In this document: piece after piece, positions 45,661 to 57,538 of the stretch
How the letters are laid out: every line of letters starts with the position of its first letter
How positions within the stretch are numbered: position 1 is the first letter of the stretch
Origin: Centrapalus pauciflorus
Taxonomy: Eukaryota; Streptophyta; Magnoliopsida; Asterales; Asteraceae
DNA: 64,000 nt
Assembly: GCA_020465985.1 (NCBI GenBank)
Contig: JAANYP010004440.1
Location: forward strand, 1-64,000
Reading direction: 5' to 3'
Position numbers and translations under genes: made by a program
The notes under the pieces: model-generated
What the model saw: only the letters and a program-made list of their open reading frames with translations
The model's database searches: none
What the model was told of the DNA's origin: nothing

Positions 45661-47451
45661 ATCTACTTTCTTTGGCTCCATCAAGGACACAAAACTAGAA
45701 AACATACAAAAGTTTCCTAAGCTGTCCCATCTTGTTTGCACCCCTTTGTTGATGTCACCAATTATTCATTGGGGTGACTCTTGATCCACTTAGGATCAAG
45801 TTTCAATGAAGATTCTTCTGATTCAGCTTCATTCTCATCAAGTTTAGCAGAATAGCTTTCATGATTTTCAGACACACTGACTTCTTGAGCCTGTTCACAT
45901 GTTGAGGATGCGCCATTATTGTTGAACACATCAACAGAGGATTCAGGAAAATCAGCATAGATTGGTTCTGGACGTGGTACATTGACTATATCAGTACCCT
46001 TAACCACACAGGGTGTACGAACATAATCATCATCATGTCCATTGTGGTTAACAGGTTCCACTCGGGGTGATGTGGAAGCTTTTGAGTTTTTTTCTTCAGC
46101 ATTTGAATTCATAAGATCATCAAAGCTGAACTCTCCCGAAACTGATTCAGGAACAGCTTTGGTAGAAGGATTTATGGACTACTCAAAGGTGATGTTCATA
46201 GATTAATCTATCACCTTTCTTTTGTGGTTGTACACTCCGTAGGCTTTAGAATCAGCTAAGTATCCAACAAACACACCTTCATCAGCTTTGGGTTCAAATT
46301 TGGTCAACTAGTCCCTTTGATTTCAAGATGAAACAAGGACATCCAAACACATGGAAATAGCTTATATTTGGATTTCTCCCTTTGAGTAACTCATAAGGAG
46401 TCTTATTGAACCTTTTCACCACTAAGGATATATTTTGAGTGAAGCAGGCAGTATTAGCAGCTTCAGCCCAAAATGATGAAGGCAAACCTGATGCACACAA
46501 CGTAGTTCTAGCAGCTTCAATGAGGGTTTTGTTCCTCCTTTCAGCAACTCCATTTTGTTATGGAGTTCTTACAGCTGAAAAGTTTTGAGAGATCCCTCTT
46601 TCTTCACAGAAGTCCTCAAGAGTACTGTTTTTGAATTCAGTACCATGATCACTTCTAAGCTGCTTGACTTGGGCAGAATTCAGAACTTCCATCTTCTTGA
46701 TATATCCAATGATTTCTCTGGTAGCCTCTCCTTTGGTCTTTAAGGAAATCACTCATGTAAACCTGGTGAACTCATCAACCGTTACTAAGGTGTATCTTCT
46801 ACCTCCTAGACTTGGGACACTGACACGTCCAAACAAGTCCATGTGGATTAAGAAAAGGGGGGTATCAATAGAGAAATTGTTTTTGGATTTAAAGGTAGTT
46901 TTTCTTTGCTTACCCTTCTCAGAGGCTATGCAGAGTTTATCCTTAACACAAGTTATAGAAGGCAAACCTGTTACTAACTCTTTCTTACAGAGTTGGTTGA
47001 TATTCTTGAAGCTCAGGTGTGGTAGCCTTTTGTGCCATAACCAGTTGAGGTCTGTATTGCTTCTTGAGATCAAACAGGTTTCAGTTGTTGGATCAACAGA
47101 TTTCATGTCCACAACATATACACCTTTCTTTCTTTGTGAACACAACACAACTTTGCATTGGGGATCTAGTATGTACCCCAGGTGCTCATCAAAGTTAACC
47201 TTGTAGCCAGCATCACAAAGTTGACTAATGTTGACAAGGTTATGTTTCAGCCCAGACACAAAGGCTACCCTTTTGAATATCATAGCAACATCTTGAAGGG
47301 TTCCATATCCTTCTGTGGAACCCTGGACATTGTCACCAAAGGTGACCTTTGGGCTTTTTTCAGGCTTCAGATCACTCAGCAAATCTTTGCAACCTGTCAT
47401 GTGGCCAAAACAGCCACTGTCCAAGTACCAAACCCGGCTTGGTTGTTTAAC
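45661..47451 (-). pseudogene. C3 protease, integrase and linker
   Basis: VWYLDSGCFGHMTGC gives the protease site; GDNVQGSTEGYGTL and LVNISQLCDAGYKV follow. The zinc region is LNWLWHKRLPHL ... CIASEKGKQRKTTF. Integrase has LIHMDLFGRVSVPSL, VTVDEFTRFT, stop (TGG to TGA near 46752), VISLKTKGEA, LRSDHGTEFKN and TP*QNGV (CAA to TAA), then SSFWAEAANTACF and GCPCFILKSKG. After it comes a hydrophilic linker (46112-45762) typical of the copia integrase-RT join. Confidence 0.9.
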
Positions 47452-47481
47452 CTGCAGAGTGACATAGGAAAATATTAGTTT

Positions 47482-50156
47482 TTAGGGGAACTCATCATAA
47501 GGATGAGTTCTCTTTGTTCATCAACATTTGTTGATGGACCACTTAAATCTACACTAATATTTCCAATTTGAATTGTATCAGCTAAGATGCTTTCCTAAAT
47601 GACAATGTTACTTCTAACACTGCTGGTTTTTGCAATATTGGAACTAACAGCATCAGCATGCCTTAAGTCCTCAGTCTTAGGACAATCTTTAGCATATGAG
47701 TCTTTTTCCCACACTTGTAACATTTCTCTTTTTAGACTTTTCAGAAGAAGAACTCCTGGAAACACATTCTGGTTTATCTCTGTTGGACCTCTCAATAGGT
47801 TTTGATGATGTTTCACTTGTTTTAGTAGAGCCAATAGCTTGGGTGTAAGGTACAACAGCAACAGCTTTGCCTGTGTCCTCTTTCCTCTTTTTAGGAGGAA
47901 AGATCTCAAACACAGGTAATTTGATTGTCTTTTGTCCTTCCACAAGTTTGAAAAAACTTATTCCCAGTTTTCTCAGGTTGAGTAATGGCTTTTTCTTTTG
48001 CCTCTGCTGAGCTGTGATGATTGTTACCTGTTAGCATGATCATCGCTTCTGGTTTTAACAAAAGATTTTCTTTCATTTATAACCAACTTTCCACTATGAT
48101 TTAAAAACTTATTTGAAATCACCGCATATTTTCTTCCAACATGAGATTTAACCCTGTTGAAAGTAGGATGCTTTCCTTTTGAAAACTTTTTCTCAAAATG
48201 TTCAGCATTGAATGGGTTAACAGGTTTCTTGCCATCAGCTTTAGATCCAGAACCTGTCTTATTGACAGGCTTAGTTCCCAAAGCTGCAGTTTTAGCTTGT
48301 TTTCCATTCTTCTGTTTATATGAACTGGCTATGCACTTAGCAGGCTGATTTGATGGAGAACACATTCCATCATCAGTCTTTATAGCTCTTTCAAACAAAC
48401 TGTCAGTGTTTTGAGGCATGACAAATATGTTTGTTGAGACCAACTTTCCATTTACTTTTTGGATAAAAGTACCTGGAAGTTCACCAAGAGCGGATCTTTT
48501 TCTAGATTATTGATCTCAACAATAGAAGCTGTTGTATCAAGATCTCGTCCAAGATAGACTTGGATTTGAGCAGGAATCTGCTGATTGATACATTGACTGA
48601 TTCACATAGCTGAATGGCACCAAGAGTCAACAATCTTTTGAAGCTTAGAATGCTTTGGGTCTGTTTCTCTCTTTTCTTCTAATAAAATGATGTTGATGTG
48701 TTTTACTTCATCAAGTTCAGTTTTCAACTCATGAAAGCTGTTCAGTTCATTACTTTTTATTTCATGATTAGATTTTAGCTTAGAGATTTCAATCTTCAAA
48801 GCATCATGCTTCTCAACAGCAGCTTGTAAATCAACAAGTAAATAATCAAACATTTTTACTTTTTCTTCTGAGCTTTAATCCTTAAAGTTTTGTACCTTGT
48901 ACATCATAGTGGGATTCCAGTTCTCTAATGTGCTGAGAGCTTCAGCTTCACCAGGTCCTGTTTGAAGTTGCATGTTGACTGGACATCAGTATTGGTCATC
49001 AGACAGTTGTTGTCTTCTTCATCGGATGATGAATCAGACTCCTCCCGGTCACAGGTTTTGGCCATAAGTCCCTTCTGCTTGTTAGAAGCCACAAAGTCTT
49101 CCAACTTCTTTAGCTTTGCCATGGCCATCAGGTACTTAACCCTGTAGCCATCATCTATGTTTGTCTTCTATTGCTTGGAAGAAGAGCCAACAGCTTTAGA
49201 CACACAGTCTGCAGCTATACGGCCTGTTTTTCCACATTTAAACCACTCATCCTTATTTTTGTCAAATGCCTTCTTTTGATGACACTTGATTTCTTTTGCA
49301 GCATCTTACCACCAAACCTCTTCTTATTGAATTTTCTGACGAGCATTGCAATCATTTGCTCATCATCAAACTCAGTAAGATCTTCACAGTCCTCTTCTTC
49401 AGACATCTCCACCATTTCATCATCAGCCTATTGATCAGCTTGTGTGAACACATCGCACACCTGATTAACAGGTTGTCTCACACTGGCCACTAAGGCTGCA
49501 CCTCTTTTGGACATTTCCAAGACATTTCTCTTCTGTTGCCTTGATTATTCATCATTTAGCAAAGATCCATAAATATTTAAAAGATTCATGCCTCTGATGG
49601 TTCTTGAGTTTCTGAAGATAGTAGACACGTAATTCTATTCCTCAGGCAGTATGTCCAAAAATTTGTTTACCAGAGTGAAGCTATCTTTAATTATCCCAAC
49701 GGCTTTGAGATCATTTATTAAGGCAGTGAATCTGGTGTAGGTTTTAGTGAGAGTCTCCTTTGGCTTTGCAAAGAACAATTCATAATGTCTAACAAGATTA
49801 TTGATACTATTATCCAGTGTGATAGTGGGGCCATCATAGACGGTACACAGAGTATCCCACATTTCTTGTTTGAACACATCATCAGGTGGAGAGATTACAA
49901 GGTTGTTCCTGGCTTCTGCATCAAGGGTAAACTGACGTTTATCTTCATCAGACGATTGAGCTTTTGCCTTTGCAATGGTCCTGATTATAGGAACAGCTCC
50001 TTCAGTAGTAGGAGTTATAGTAGTAACAGAAGTTGGCACTTTGGGACCTTCCATCACTATTTCTGGTAGTTGTACATCCAGATTCTCTAGATAGAGCATC
50101 ATTCTACACTTCCAACCAGAAAAGTTCTGGTGATTGAACTTTGGAGGTTTCTCCAT
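47482..50156 (-). pseudogene. C3 Gag
   Basis: N-terminal MEKPPKFNHQNFSGWKCRMM, LENLDVQLPEIV, then EMWDTLCTVYDGP. TAG after LDILPEE, TAA in NDE*SRQ and TAG in ADQ*ADDEM are shared with C2. The first zinc knuckle is decayed: WFKCGKTGRIAADC, with Cys-to-Trp and His-to-Arg. A coiled-coil segment (48853-48602: LVDLQAAVEKHDALKIEISK) and an acidic DSSSDEEDNN stretch follow. The second knuckle CYKCGKKTH is shifted by a base also missing in C2. Ends TAA 47484-47482, then CTCTGCAG before protease. Confidence 0.88.
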
Positions 50157-50232
50157 TGACCCAATGTCATATTAAGAGTAGGAGTTGGCAGATCTAGAGA
50201 TACCACACACTTTAAACTGATCTGATATCAAT

Positions 50233-51302
50233 TGCAGGTCCCAAAAGGTTTCCCAAGTATGTTGTTGTAAGCTGTAGAGGGGGGTTGAATACAACTATTT
50301 AAAAATTCAACACACTTTTCCCAATGCTTGTATGTATATATCAACAAGTGTTAATTACAAACAAGTTTGAACTGCAGAATAGTTCAAACTGAGATGATAG
50401 GAATAACAGATAGACAACTAATCTAGGACACACTCATACTAGTTACGATGAATTCACTCACTAAGATGCACTCGTTGTTTTTATAAGACAGACAGACAGC
50501 ATAAACAAGAACAGCTTGGACACACTCAACAATTCTTTTCTAAGCAGACTTTGCATGCATGAAAACACAATTCTTTTGCACGTTCTAGATATCCCTGTCT
50601 TGGTTGTCTCATATTCCTTAGAAGCTTCATTTCATACTCTCTCAGAGAATACTGGTGAAACTCTCTCATTGGATGCAGAGATAGTGTAGTGCCTTTGCAA
50701 TAAGACAATATACCTTTTTTGCACATTCTGACAAAACAACATTTTTCCCTTTGTAGCTGAATCTTTGCCTTTTTCATTTCTTCTCTGTTGCTGATTGCTT
50801 TACCTTAAAGAGGAGTGTCAGCTTTAATCCTTTCCTTTTCTTGTGTAGCCATTTTGATATAAGAAATGGTATGTCACCCATTTCAAATATCCAATTTGTC
50901 TTCGTGTATCAGAACAGCTTGGGCAGTGTAAGCAGCTTCTGATTTTCCACTTTGTCTTCGACTTGTAAATTGATCTTCTCGTCCAAGACATTACATGATG
51001 ACATGGAAACATATTCCATAAAGTGTATAACCTATGTACAAAGAACAGCATCTGTTCACAAAGAACAGGTTCTGTTCACAAAGAACAGAACATTTAGTTT
51101 TGGTCCACGCTGCTCAACAGGCATGAGCAGCGTAGACAGTTTATGTCCAGCCTGTCCAACAGATTAGGACAGCTTGGGCAATCTGCCTTAGTTACAACTA
51201 ATTCAACGGGGTGGGCAACTTTGGGCTTATATTGCAAATCACTTTTCAGGTTTCAATAAGGCATTAAGAGGCCTTAAATTATACCCTTAAGTGTATCAAA
51301 CA
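50233..51302 (-). repeat. C3 5' LTR
   Basis: About 1,070 nt, TGCAGGTCCC ... GTATCAAACA. The right edge is taken where C4 gag coding ends, so it is good to a few bases; the only candidate target site is GGTTT (51303-51307). The PBS next to it is degenerate (50219-50230). It contains three near-copies of GTTCACAAAGAACAG (about 51053-51090). Confidence 0.8.
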
Positions 51303-53371
51303 GGTTTGATTAATAATCTCCCCGTATGAAATAGAATAGGTTTGATTGAGGCCTTTTTATGCCTAACAGTATTCTTTTCAAAATACTTACTGGTCCTTCA
51401 GTTTTATCAGTTTGTTTGTCATGAAGAGGTTTTATAAATTCGTCAATTTTGACAAACATTTCTTCCATAAAATTGTATTCAGAGTTCATATATAGATCAA
51501 ACTCTTTTTCAGAATTAATAGACTCAGGTTTAATTGAAGATATCTGATCTGGTTGAGATTTGATTTTAGGCTGGTCTTTTAGTTTCATTTCCAAATCTTG
51601 AATCACAGCCTGAAGCTTTTCGTTTTCATCGTCAAAAGTTTTAATTTTCTGTTCAAGATCAAAATTAATCTTCTCAAGAATTGAGTTTGGAATGTATGGC
51701 TTTTGAGTGAAAGTTGTATTTTCAGACAAATCTTTATGAGAATATGTCTGAATATACTCTTCTGAGTTACATGGATTTTTATAACTTTCATTAAGCATAT
51801 TATAATCCAGATTAATTTCCATTTTATCTTGTCTCGACCTTTTCAGATCTTCTGCTGATTATACTTCATCTGATGCTTTTAAAAATACCATCTTTAATCC
51901 TAAATTCATATATCTAGTATGATATAGAGTTGGTGAACACGAAATTGCTTTTGTTAGATACTTAGGATTATCACAACCATTGAAGATTTTGAATTATAAA
52001 ATTTGGCGTCTTTTGGTTGATTCAAATGGATTGTCTGATCTGTTTGACCTCTTTTGAGACATTCATCATCTAAGGATTTGATTTTCTCATACAGTTTCGT
52101 TCTTTCAGCAAAGATGGAATTATATTTTACAGAGTAATTTGCCGATTCCAATTCTGCTAATTTTAGTTTTTCCGTTAAATCATAAATATTGTTACTTAGC
52201 TTTAGGTTTTGCAGTTGAATATCTTTGTATTTGTCTTCTATGTTAGACACTGATTGTAATGCAAATGTCTTATCTTTGGAAAACTCTAACATTAAAGCAT
52301 GTTCAAGTCTTAATTTGTTTTCCAAAGAATGGACATTCTTTTTCTCAGCTTTTAAAGATTTTTCAAATCATTTCAGCATATAAGCCATTTTAACTAGTTT
52401 TTGTTCAATCTCTCAGGAGTTGTCTTCATCTGAGTCAGGATTAGAATGTACCTCAGGTGTCTCTGTCTGATTTGCATCATCAATTTCTCACCTATCATCC
52501 TCTTGCTCTTTGATGCACTCAGCTTCTCCTGTAGCCATTAGCGCCACATCTTCTCTCAGTTCTGTCTCTGAATCAGTATCCTTTTTCTCTTCCTCTTCAT
52601 CGCCAGTCAACCCAACCCAGACTTCATCCTCGACAATCATAGCAGATTCACTTTGCTGAGATTCATTAAAAATTTCTGACTTCAGGCATATGTGGGCATC
52701 TTCATCTAGAATATCCTCATCTTTAGAAAGTTGGAGCCAATGGTCATCCTACGCCATCAAAGCCTTTCCAGCTTCTTTTTGTTTAGCTAGCAGAGCCTTC
52801 CGAGTATAGTAATTTGAATTCTTGACTACTAGCTGTCTGCATTACCTAGCAAAGTGGTCTGGCTTACCACAGTTATAACATTTCTACTTGTCTTCTTTCT
52901 TGGCAGATTTCTTAGGATTCTCATATTTTTCAAACTTTTTGCCACTGCTTTCTCTAGACTTTTAATATTTCTCACTCTTCTCGTACTTTCTGGATCGAGT
53001 CTTGTATCGCATCTTATTGTTAGTTGGTTTGCGATAGAATTCTTCTGGAATGCCTTCGTCAGAAGTGCCATCTGGTTCTCCATTTCCTCTATCTCAAGGT
53101 CTGCTGACGAATCAGTTGATTCTGATTCTGATGTATTGCTTATAACAACTCGCTTCTCCTTTTGCAGCTTGTACTTATACTTTTTGTCTGCAAGGAGAGC
53201 CAGTGGATCAACCGTCGCTTTCTCAGCTTGCTTCTTTCCAGATACCTTTCTAAAAACGACTTCTTGATAGTTGTTTAAGTTCTCAAATACCATGTGAAAA
53301 TCCATGTCATCTATCTCCTTTGTTTGTTGGATTATCAAGGTGTATTTATCCCACTCTGTTGGTACACCCTG
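51303..53371 (-). pseudogene. C4: copia Gag fragment between C3 and C5
   Basis: Minus strand: QGVPTEWDKYTLIIQQTKEI and DMDFHMVFENLNNYQEVV, then DPLALLADKKYKYK, a knuckle CYNCGKPDHFAR*C (about 52885-52845), an acidic middle (GDEEEEKKDTDSET), a long coiled coil (NKLRLEHALMLEFSKDK; YDLTEKLKLAELES) and LGIKRPQSNLFYF near 51330. About nine in-frame stops and at least one frameshift are present. C5 cuts it at 53371/53372 and C3 at the other end. Neither pol nor LTR is visible, so the family is known only from Gag. Confidence 0.85.
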
Positions 53372-54001
53372 TGTGACGATAGCAGTCTAAGTGATCCTAC
53401 ATTGTGGTTTTAGCAAGTGTTTGTTATATATGTTTATATATGGTGGATATTTATTATTGTTTGTGTGTTTGAACTTTATGTAACGTATTACAAGAAGTTC
53501 AAACATAAAGGTCAAAGATAAAATCAATCATAAGGTAAAAACATAAGTTTCAATACTAAGTTAAGTATGTGAAATAGTTAGATTCGAATTCTATAAGGTT
53601 GTACATTCGAATCTGAGATAGATTCGAATGTAGATCTAGATTCGAAGCTAGGAAGATTCGAGAATGTCTATGAGGACAAACTCGAATGGGCCTTGGGCCA
53701 GATTCGAGTTTAGCCCATAACAGACTCGAATTAGCCTCTATAATTAGGGATAGACTCGAAATATTATTAGACTTTTGCAGAATTCGTCAGCGTTTAAGCA
53801 TTAAGCGATCTCGAGTTTATCATCAGTGTTAGTGCCGTTTCGGAGAGAATCAGTTCGTAGGATCGTTCGTGTGTCGTTCGTTCAGCCTCTGATAGTCTCC
53901 GTGTTTCTGTTTGAAAGTTGTTTCCGTCTACCCGTTAACGAGGATTCCGCACTCGTTGACGGTTCCGCGTCTAGATAGATCTCGTAGTGGTAGACCTTAC
54001 T
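53372..54001 (+). repeat. C5 5' LTR
   Basis: About 630 nt, from TGTGACGATAGC to roughly TTACTA just before the PBS; the right end lacks a clean CA, so it is good to a few bases. It has several ATTCGAAT/CTCGAAT units (53580-53760). No unambiguous TATA box; CTATAATTA near 53737 is a candidate. Confidence 0.8.
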
Positions 54002-54003
54002 AG

Positions 54004-54016
54004 TGGTATCAGAGCC
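54004..54016 (+). other. C5 primer-binding site (initiator tRNA-Met)
   Basis: TGGTATCAGAGCC, unmutated. Confidence 0.95.
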
Positions 54017-54662
54017 AGAGGGGTGTTCTTCGTGTTCTTCGTGTTCATCAAGATATATCCTAGGTTTCTTGACGCTTTTGGACGGTTTTTCTCTCAAAAT
54101 CTTGTTTTTTCGTGTTCGTCGAGCTTAGCAAATAGTAATCCGGGAAATACTTTGTGGTTTTTCACGTTTTTGATCGAAATCAATATTTTTCATCGCAAAA
54201 ATATTGATTTAATCTGCAAAACGTTAAAAAAATCAAAGTGTTAGCCGTTTTTCGAGTTTGCGGCGCTCGAATCTATTAGGGGTAATTAGGGTTACACTTA
54301 GTTTCGAGTCTAACCAAATACGCTCCTTTCGAGTCTGATACAGAGGGTTTCAAATCTACTTCGAGTTTGTGTTACATTCGAATAGGGTCTCGAGTCTACT
54401 TACATTCGAGTTTAATTCGAGTTTGGTCTAGTATCGAATAGGGTTCGATTCTGCTGTGATTTCGAGTTTGTCTGACCTTCGAATCTGAGGACTTTTCGAA
54501 TCTGACATAATTTCGAGTTTAATTGAATTATAACACTTAATCGAATTTCATCATAAATAAATTGGAATCTAATTATATTCGAATGTACCTAGATTCGAAC
54601 GAATTAATTCAAATTAGTTTCGAATTAAATTCATTAAGTTCAATTCAACTACTTTCGAAAAG
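54017..54662 (+). other. C5 leader with TTCGA(A/G) repeats
   Basis: No coding seen in about 645 nt. From about 54240 it has dense TTCGAGTTTG, TCGAGTCT and TCGAATCT words, three of them exact TCGAATCT. The same word arrays occur in the LTRs of E3 and E5. Confidence 0.75.
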
Positions 54663-57538
54663 ATGTCAAATCTTCAAAAATTCCTGGAAATGTACCACGA
54701 GGTCGGGAAGGCAAACGCTCCGCCTAAGCTGATGAAAATCGAGGATTATTACTGGTGGAAAGATCGGTTTACCGATTTCGTGCGTTTTAATGACATGTGC
54801 ATGTGGGTGTGTATCGACGAAGGATATATTCCACCAGTTTCTGAAGTTGAAGGCCGTCAAAAAGTCTTATCATACCAAATGATGAAGGAGGATGATAAGA
54901 AATTGTATGAAGCCGAAAACAAAGCTTTCTCAATAATCCGAATGGCTTTGCCTCAGGATATACTGCACACATTTAGGACTCAAAAGACGTCGAAGGAACT
55001 TTGGGAGTCTCTAGAGAAGAGGTGTGAGGGTAATCCTAGGGTTCGTAGAAAGCGTACAGAGCTGTTGAAACAACAGTTTGCGATTTTCAAGGTGTTAAAG
55101 GATGAAAGCTGGATGATATCATCACCGGGTTCTATCATCTGTTGACGGAACTTGAAAGTCACGGGAATGAATATACTGACACCGACAAGAACAACAAGCT
55201 TCTTGATGCCTTACCAGCCAAATGGGCTATGTATGTGGCAATGATCAAGCTGAATGAAGACAAGTATTATACTCAATCTCTGGATGATATTGTGGGAACG
55301 TAGCGAGCATATCACTTCGAGCTACTGAAGGCCGAAACTGATTACGAACAAGTCCGAAATCCAGCAATGTATTTTGGAAAGTCAACAAAACCTTCACCGT
55401 CCGCCGATTTGAAGACTGCTACAGCGTTTTTCACCGGAGAAACGTCGTCACCAGCAGAGACTGATGACTCATTGAATCGCGCGTTCTTAGGATTAGGAAG
55501 ATCGAAAGAACCGCAGCCTCAAGTACAACATGCATCGACATCTCAGAGCTATTCGAAGATGCCCATGAGCGCAAAATCAGCGGAAGAACATTTGAATCTG
55601 CTTGCTTCTTTTGTGGCCGCGTACGGGAATTGTGTTCAGGGGAAGATTAACGATCCTGCTCTCTGGGATGAGGACTATGATCAAGTCGACCCTGATGATC
55701 TTGAGGAGATGGACCTCAAATGGCAACTGGCCATGGTAACCCAACGGGTTAAGAGATTCATCAAGAGAACTGGGAGGAATTTGACGATGAACAACAAAGG
55801 GATTGGATTTGATAAGTCCAAGGTAAAGTGCTATAACTGTCAAGGTCTGGGACACTTTGCCAGAGAATGTCAGAGGCCGAAGGTAGAAACGTATCAAGGG
55901 CAGAATCAGCATCAGGGACAGTATCAGAATCAGTCTCAACAACGATACCTTCCGAGTTCCTCTGCCGGTCAAGCCAACCTAGCTGGTCTACTATCCAATG
56001 TCACTTCAGACAGACAGCTAGATGGTACGTATGACTGGAGCTCACATCCAGAATCAAATGCTCGGGCTTTTATGGCTGAAGTCACGGAGACGGGGTGTGA
56101 AGGAGAAGAACAGACCACAAGGGAAAACAGTCCGATGTGGGTGGAAAAGACGAATGATCAGACAGTTCTGGAGTTTGCTGCTCAGATGGCCAACGTGGAA
56201 TCTGATAACTCAAAGGTTAGTCTGACTTACTCTCTTTTTCATGAATTATGTGTGTTGTGTGTTACTTCTAATGATAGGTTAGATGTAGTCTTAGAATCGC
56301 AGAAAACCATAACTGCTCAAAATGAGAATTTAAAAATTGAAAATGCTAGCCTAAACGATATTAAGCAAGATCTTAAAGAAAAGCTTAAGGTTGATGCTCA
56401 AGACGTAATAGTTCTAAAAGACAAACTGAGTGAGCAGTGTGTTAGGATAGAGCTTATGTATGAGCATGTAGAAGCCTTGACCAAAAACCTTAAAGACAAA
56501 GACATAGAGCTAGCTGAAACAAAGGTAAAGGTAGCAGAGGCAAACAGTAAGCTAGAGAAGTTTAGGAATTCAAGCCTAAACCTAGGGAAAGTTTTAGATG
56601 CCCAAAGACAATCTAAAAAGCCTGTAGGTCTAGGATTTCATGAAATTCCTCCACCTTTTAATGCAAACTATGTGCCTCAGCCTCAGGAGAAAACTGACAA
56701 ATCAGTAGACTTAGAGGACACACTTGAACCTAAATCTGAGCCTATAGTAGAAAATACACCTAATGAGGCTGACACAACAGTCAAGATTAAGAAAGTCAAA
56801 TTTGTGACTTCCTCCAGTGAAACACCTGCAGGAAAACATAAAATTGATTGGGCTGATCAGGACGATGAGCCAGTCGCCATAGATGTAGATAAGGACCAAG
56901 ACACTAGTGAGACACCTAAGTCTAAGGGCTCACAAAAGAAGCCAATAGACAAAATGTCATGCTTTAGATGTCACGAGAGGGGGCATGTGGCTTCTACTTG
57001 TCCACATAGGAAAGTTGATATGACACCTAAGACAGTGAAGCCAGAACAGCCTAAACCCTCAACAAGTGTGTCGAGCACTAGTAGTTCTCAGACTACAGAG
57101 AAAACTGTGCAGGCTGCACCAAAACAAGTTGTGAAACAAACACCGGTTAAGGTTGGACCAAAAGAAGTGGTTAGGACAAATTCACCGAATCGTGTCATTT
57201 ATCAATCTAGGTCAGCACCTCAACAAGTCTATAGGAGCACAACACCTAGCAGGTCACACACTCCAGTTAGGTCTCATACTCCCGTTAGACATTATGCATC
57301 GGTAAGAGCTCAGGGATCACAATCCGAAATGCAATATAATAGGAATTATTCTAGAGCTCCACAACAAATGCCTACTCAAAGGCAGAGAGTGAATTTAAAT
57401 CACTCGGCACCACAACAAACTCCTGTTCAACGACCCAAGTCACCTGAAAGGCGAGATGGGTATTTGAAAGAGTTTAAGTATGTGGACGAGAATGGTATAA
57501 CCAAGTTAGTTATGGCTTGGGTTCCCGGTGATAACTAA
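54663..57538 (+). pseudogene. C5 Gag with two zinc knuckles
   Basis: Starts MSNLQKFLEMYHEVGKANAP, with YYWWKDRFTDFVRF and ELWESLEKRCEGNP, a UBN2-type Gag. A 1-nt deletion near 55102 (GAAAGC then TGGATG) shifts the frame, which goes on as LDDIITGFYHLLTELESHGN. TAG at 55301-55303 (GT*RAYHFELL) fits a Gln codon. The rest is open: DDLEEMDLKWQLAM, knuckle CYNCQGLGHFAREC, a coiled coil (LTKNLKDKDIELAETKVKVA), knuckle CFRCHERGHVASTC, then a Pro/Arg/Ser-rich tail with SHTPVRSHTPVRHY repeats. TAA at 57536-57538 after WVPGDN. Confidence 0.93.

Larger units (their letters stand above)
40970..51302 (-). mobile_element. C3: Ty1/copia element with a third ORF after pol (SIRE-like layout)
   Basis: Minus strand: 5' LTR (50233-51302), degenerate PBS, gag, protease, integrase, RT, RNase H, a spacer, and a further ORF region 43811-40970. 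The 3' LTR is reduced or lost. It abuts C4 gag at 51302/51303. An ORF downstream of pol is known from SIRE-type copia elements; whether this one is related is inference. All genes are broken. Confidence 0.88.

Noticed and set aside
51053..51090. CRISPR-like direct repeats (GTTCACAAAGAACAG)
   Set aside because: Three near-copies with no spacers of regular length, inside a plant LTR. It is a local tandem duplication.
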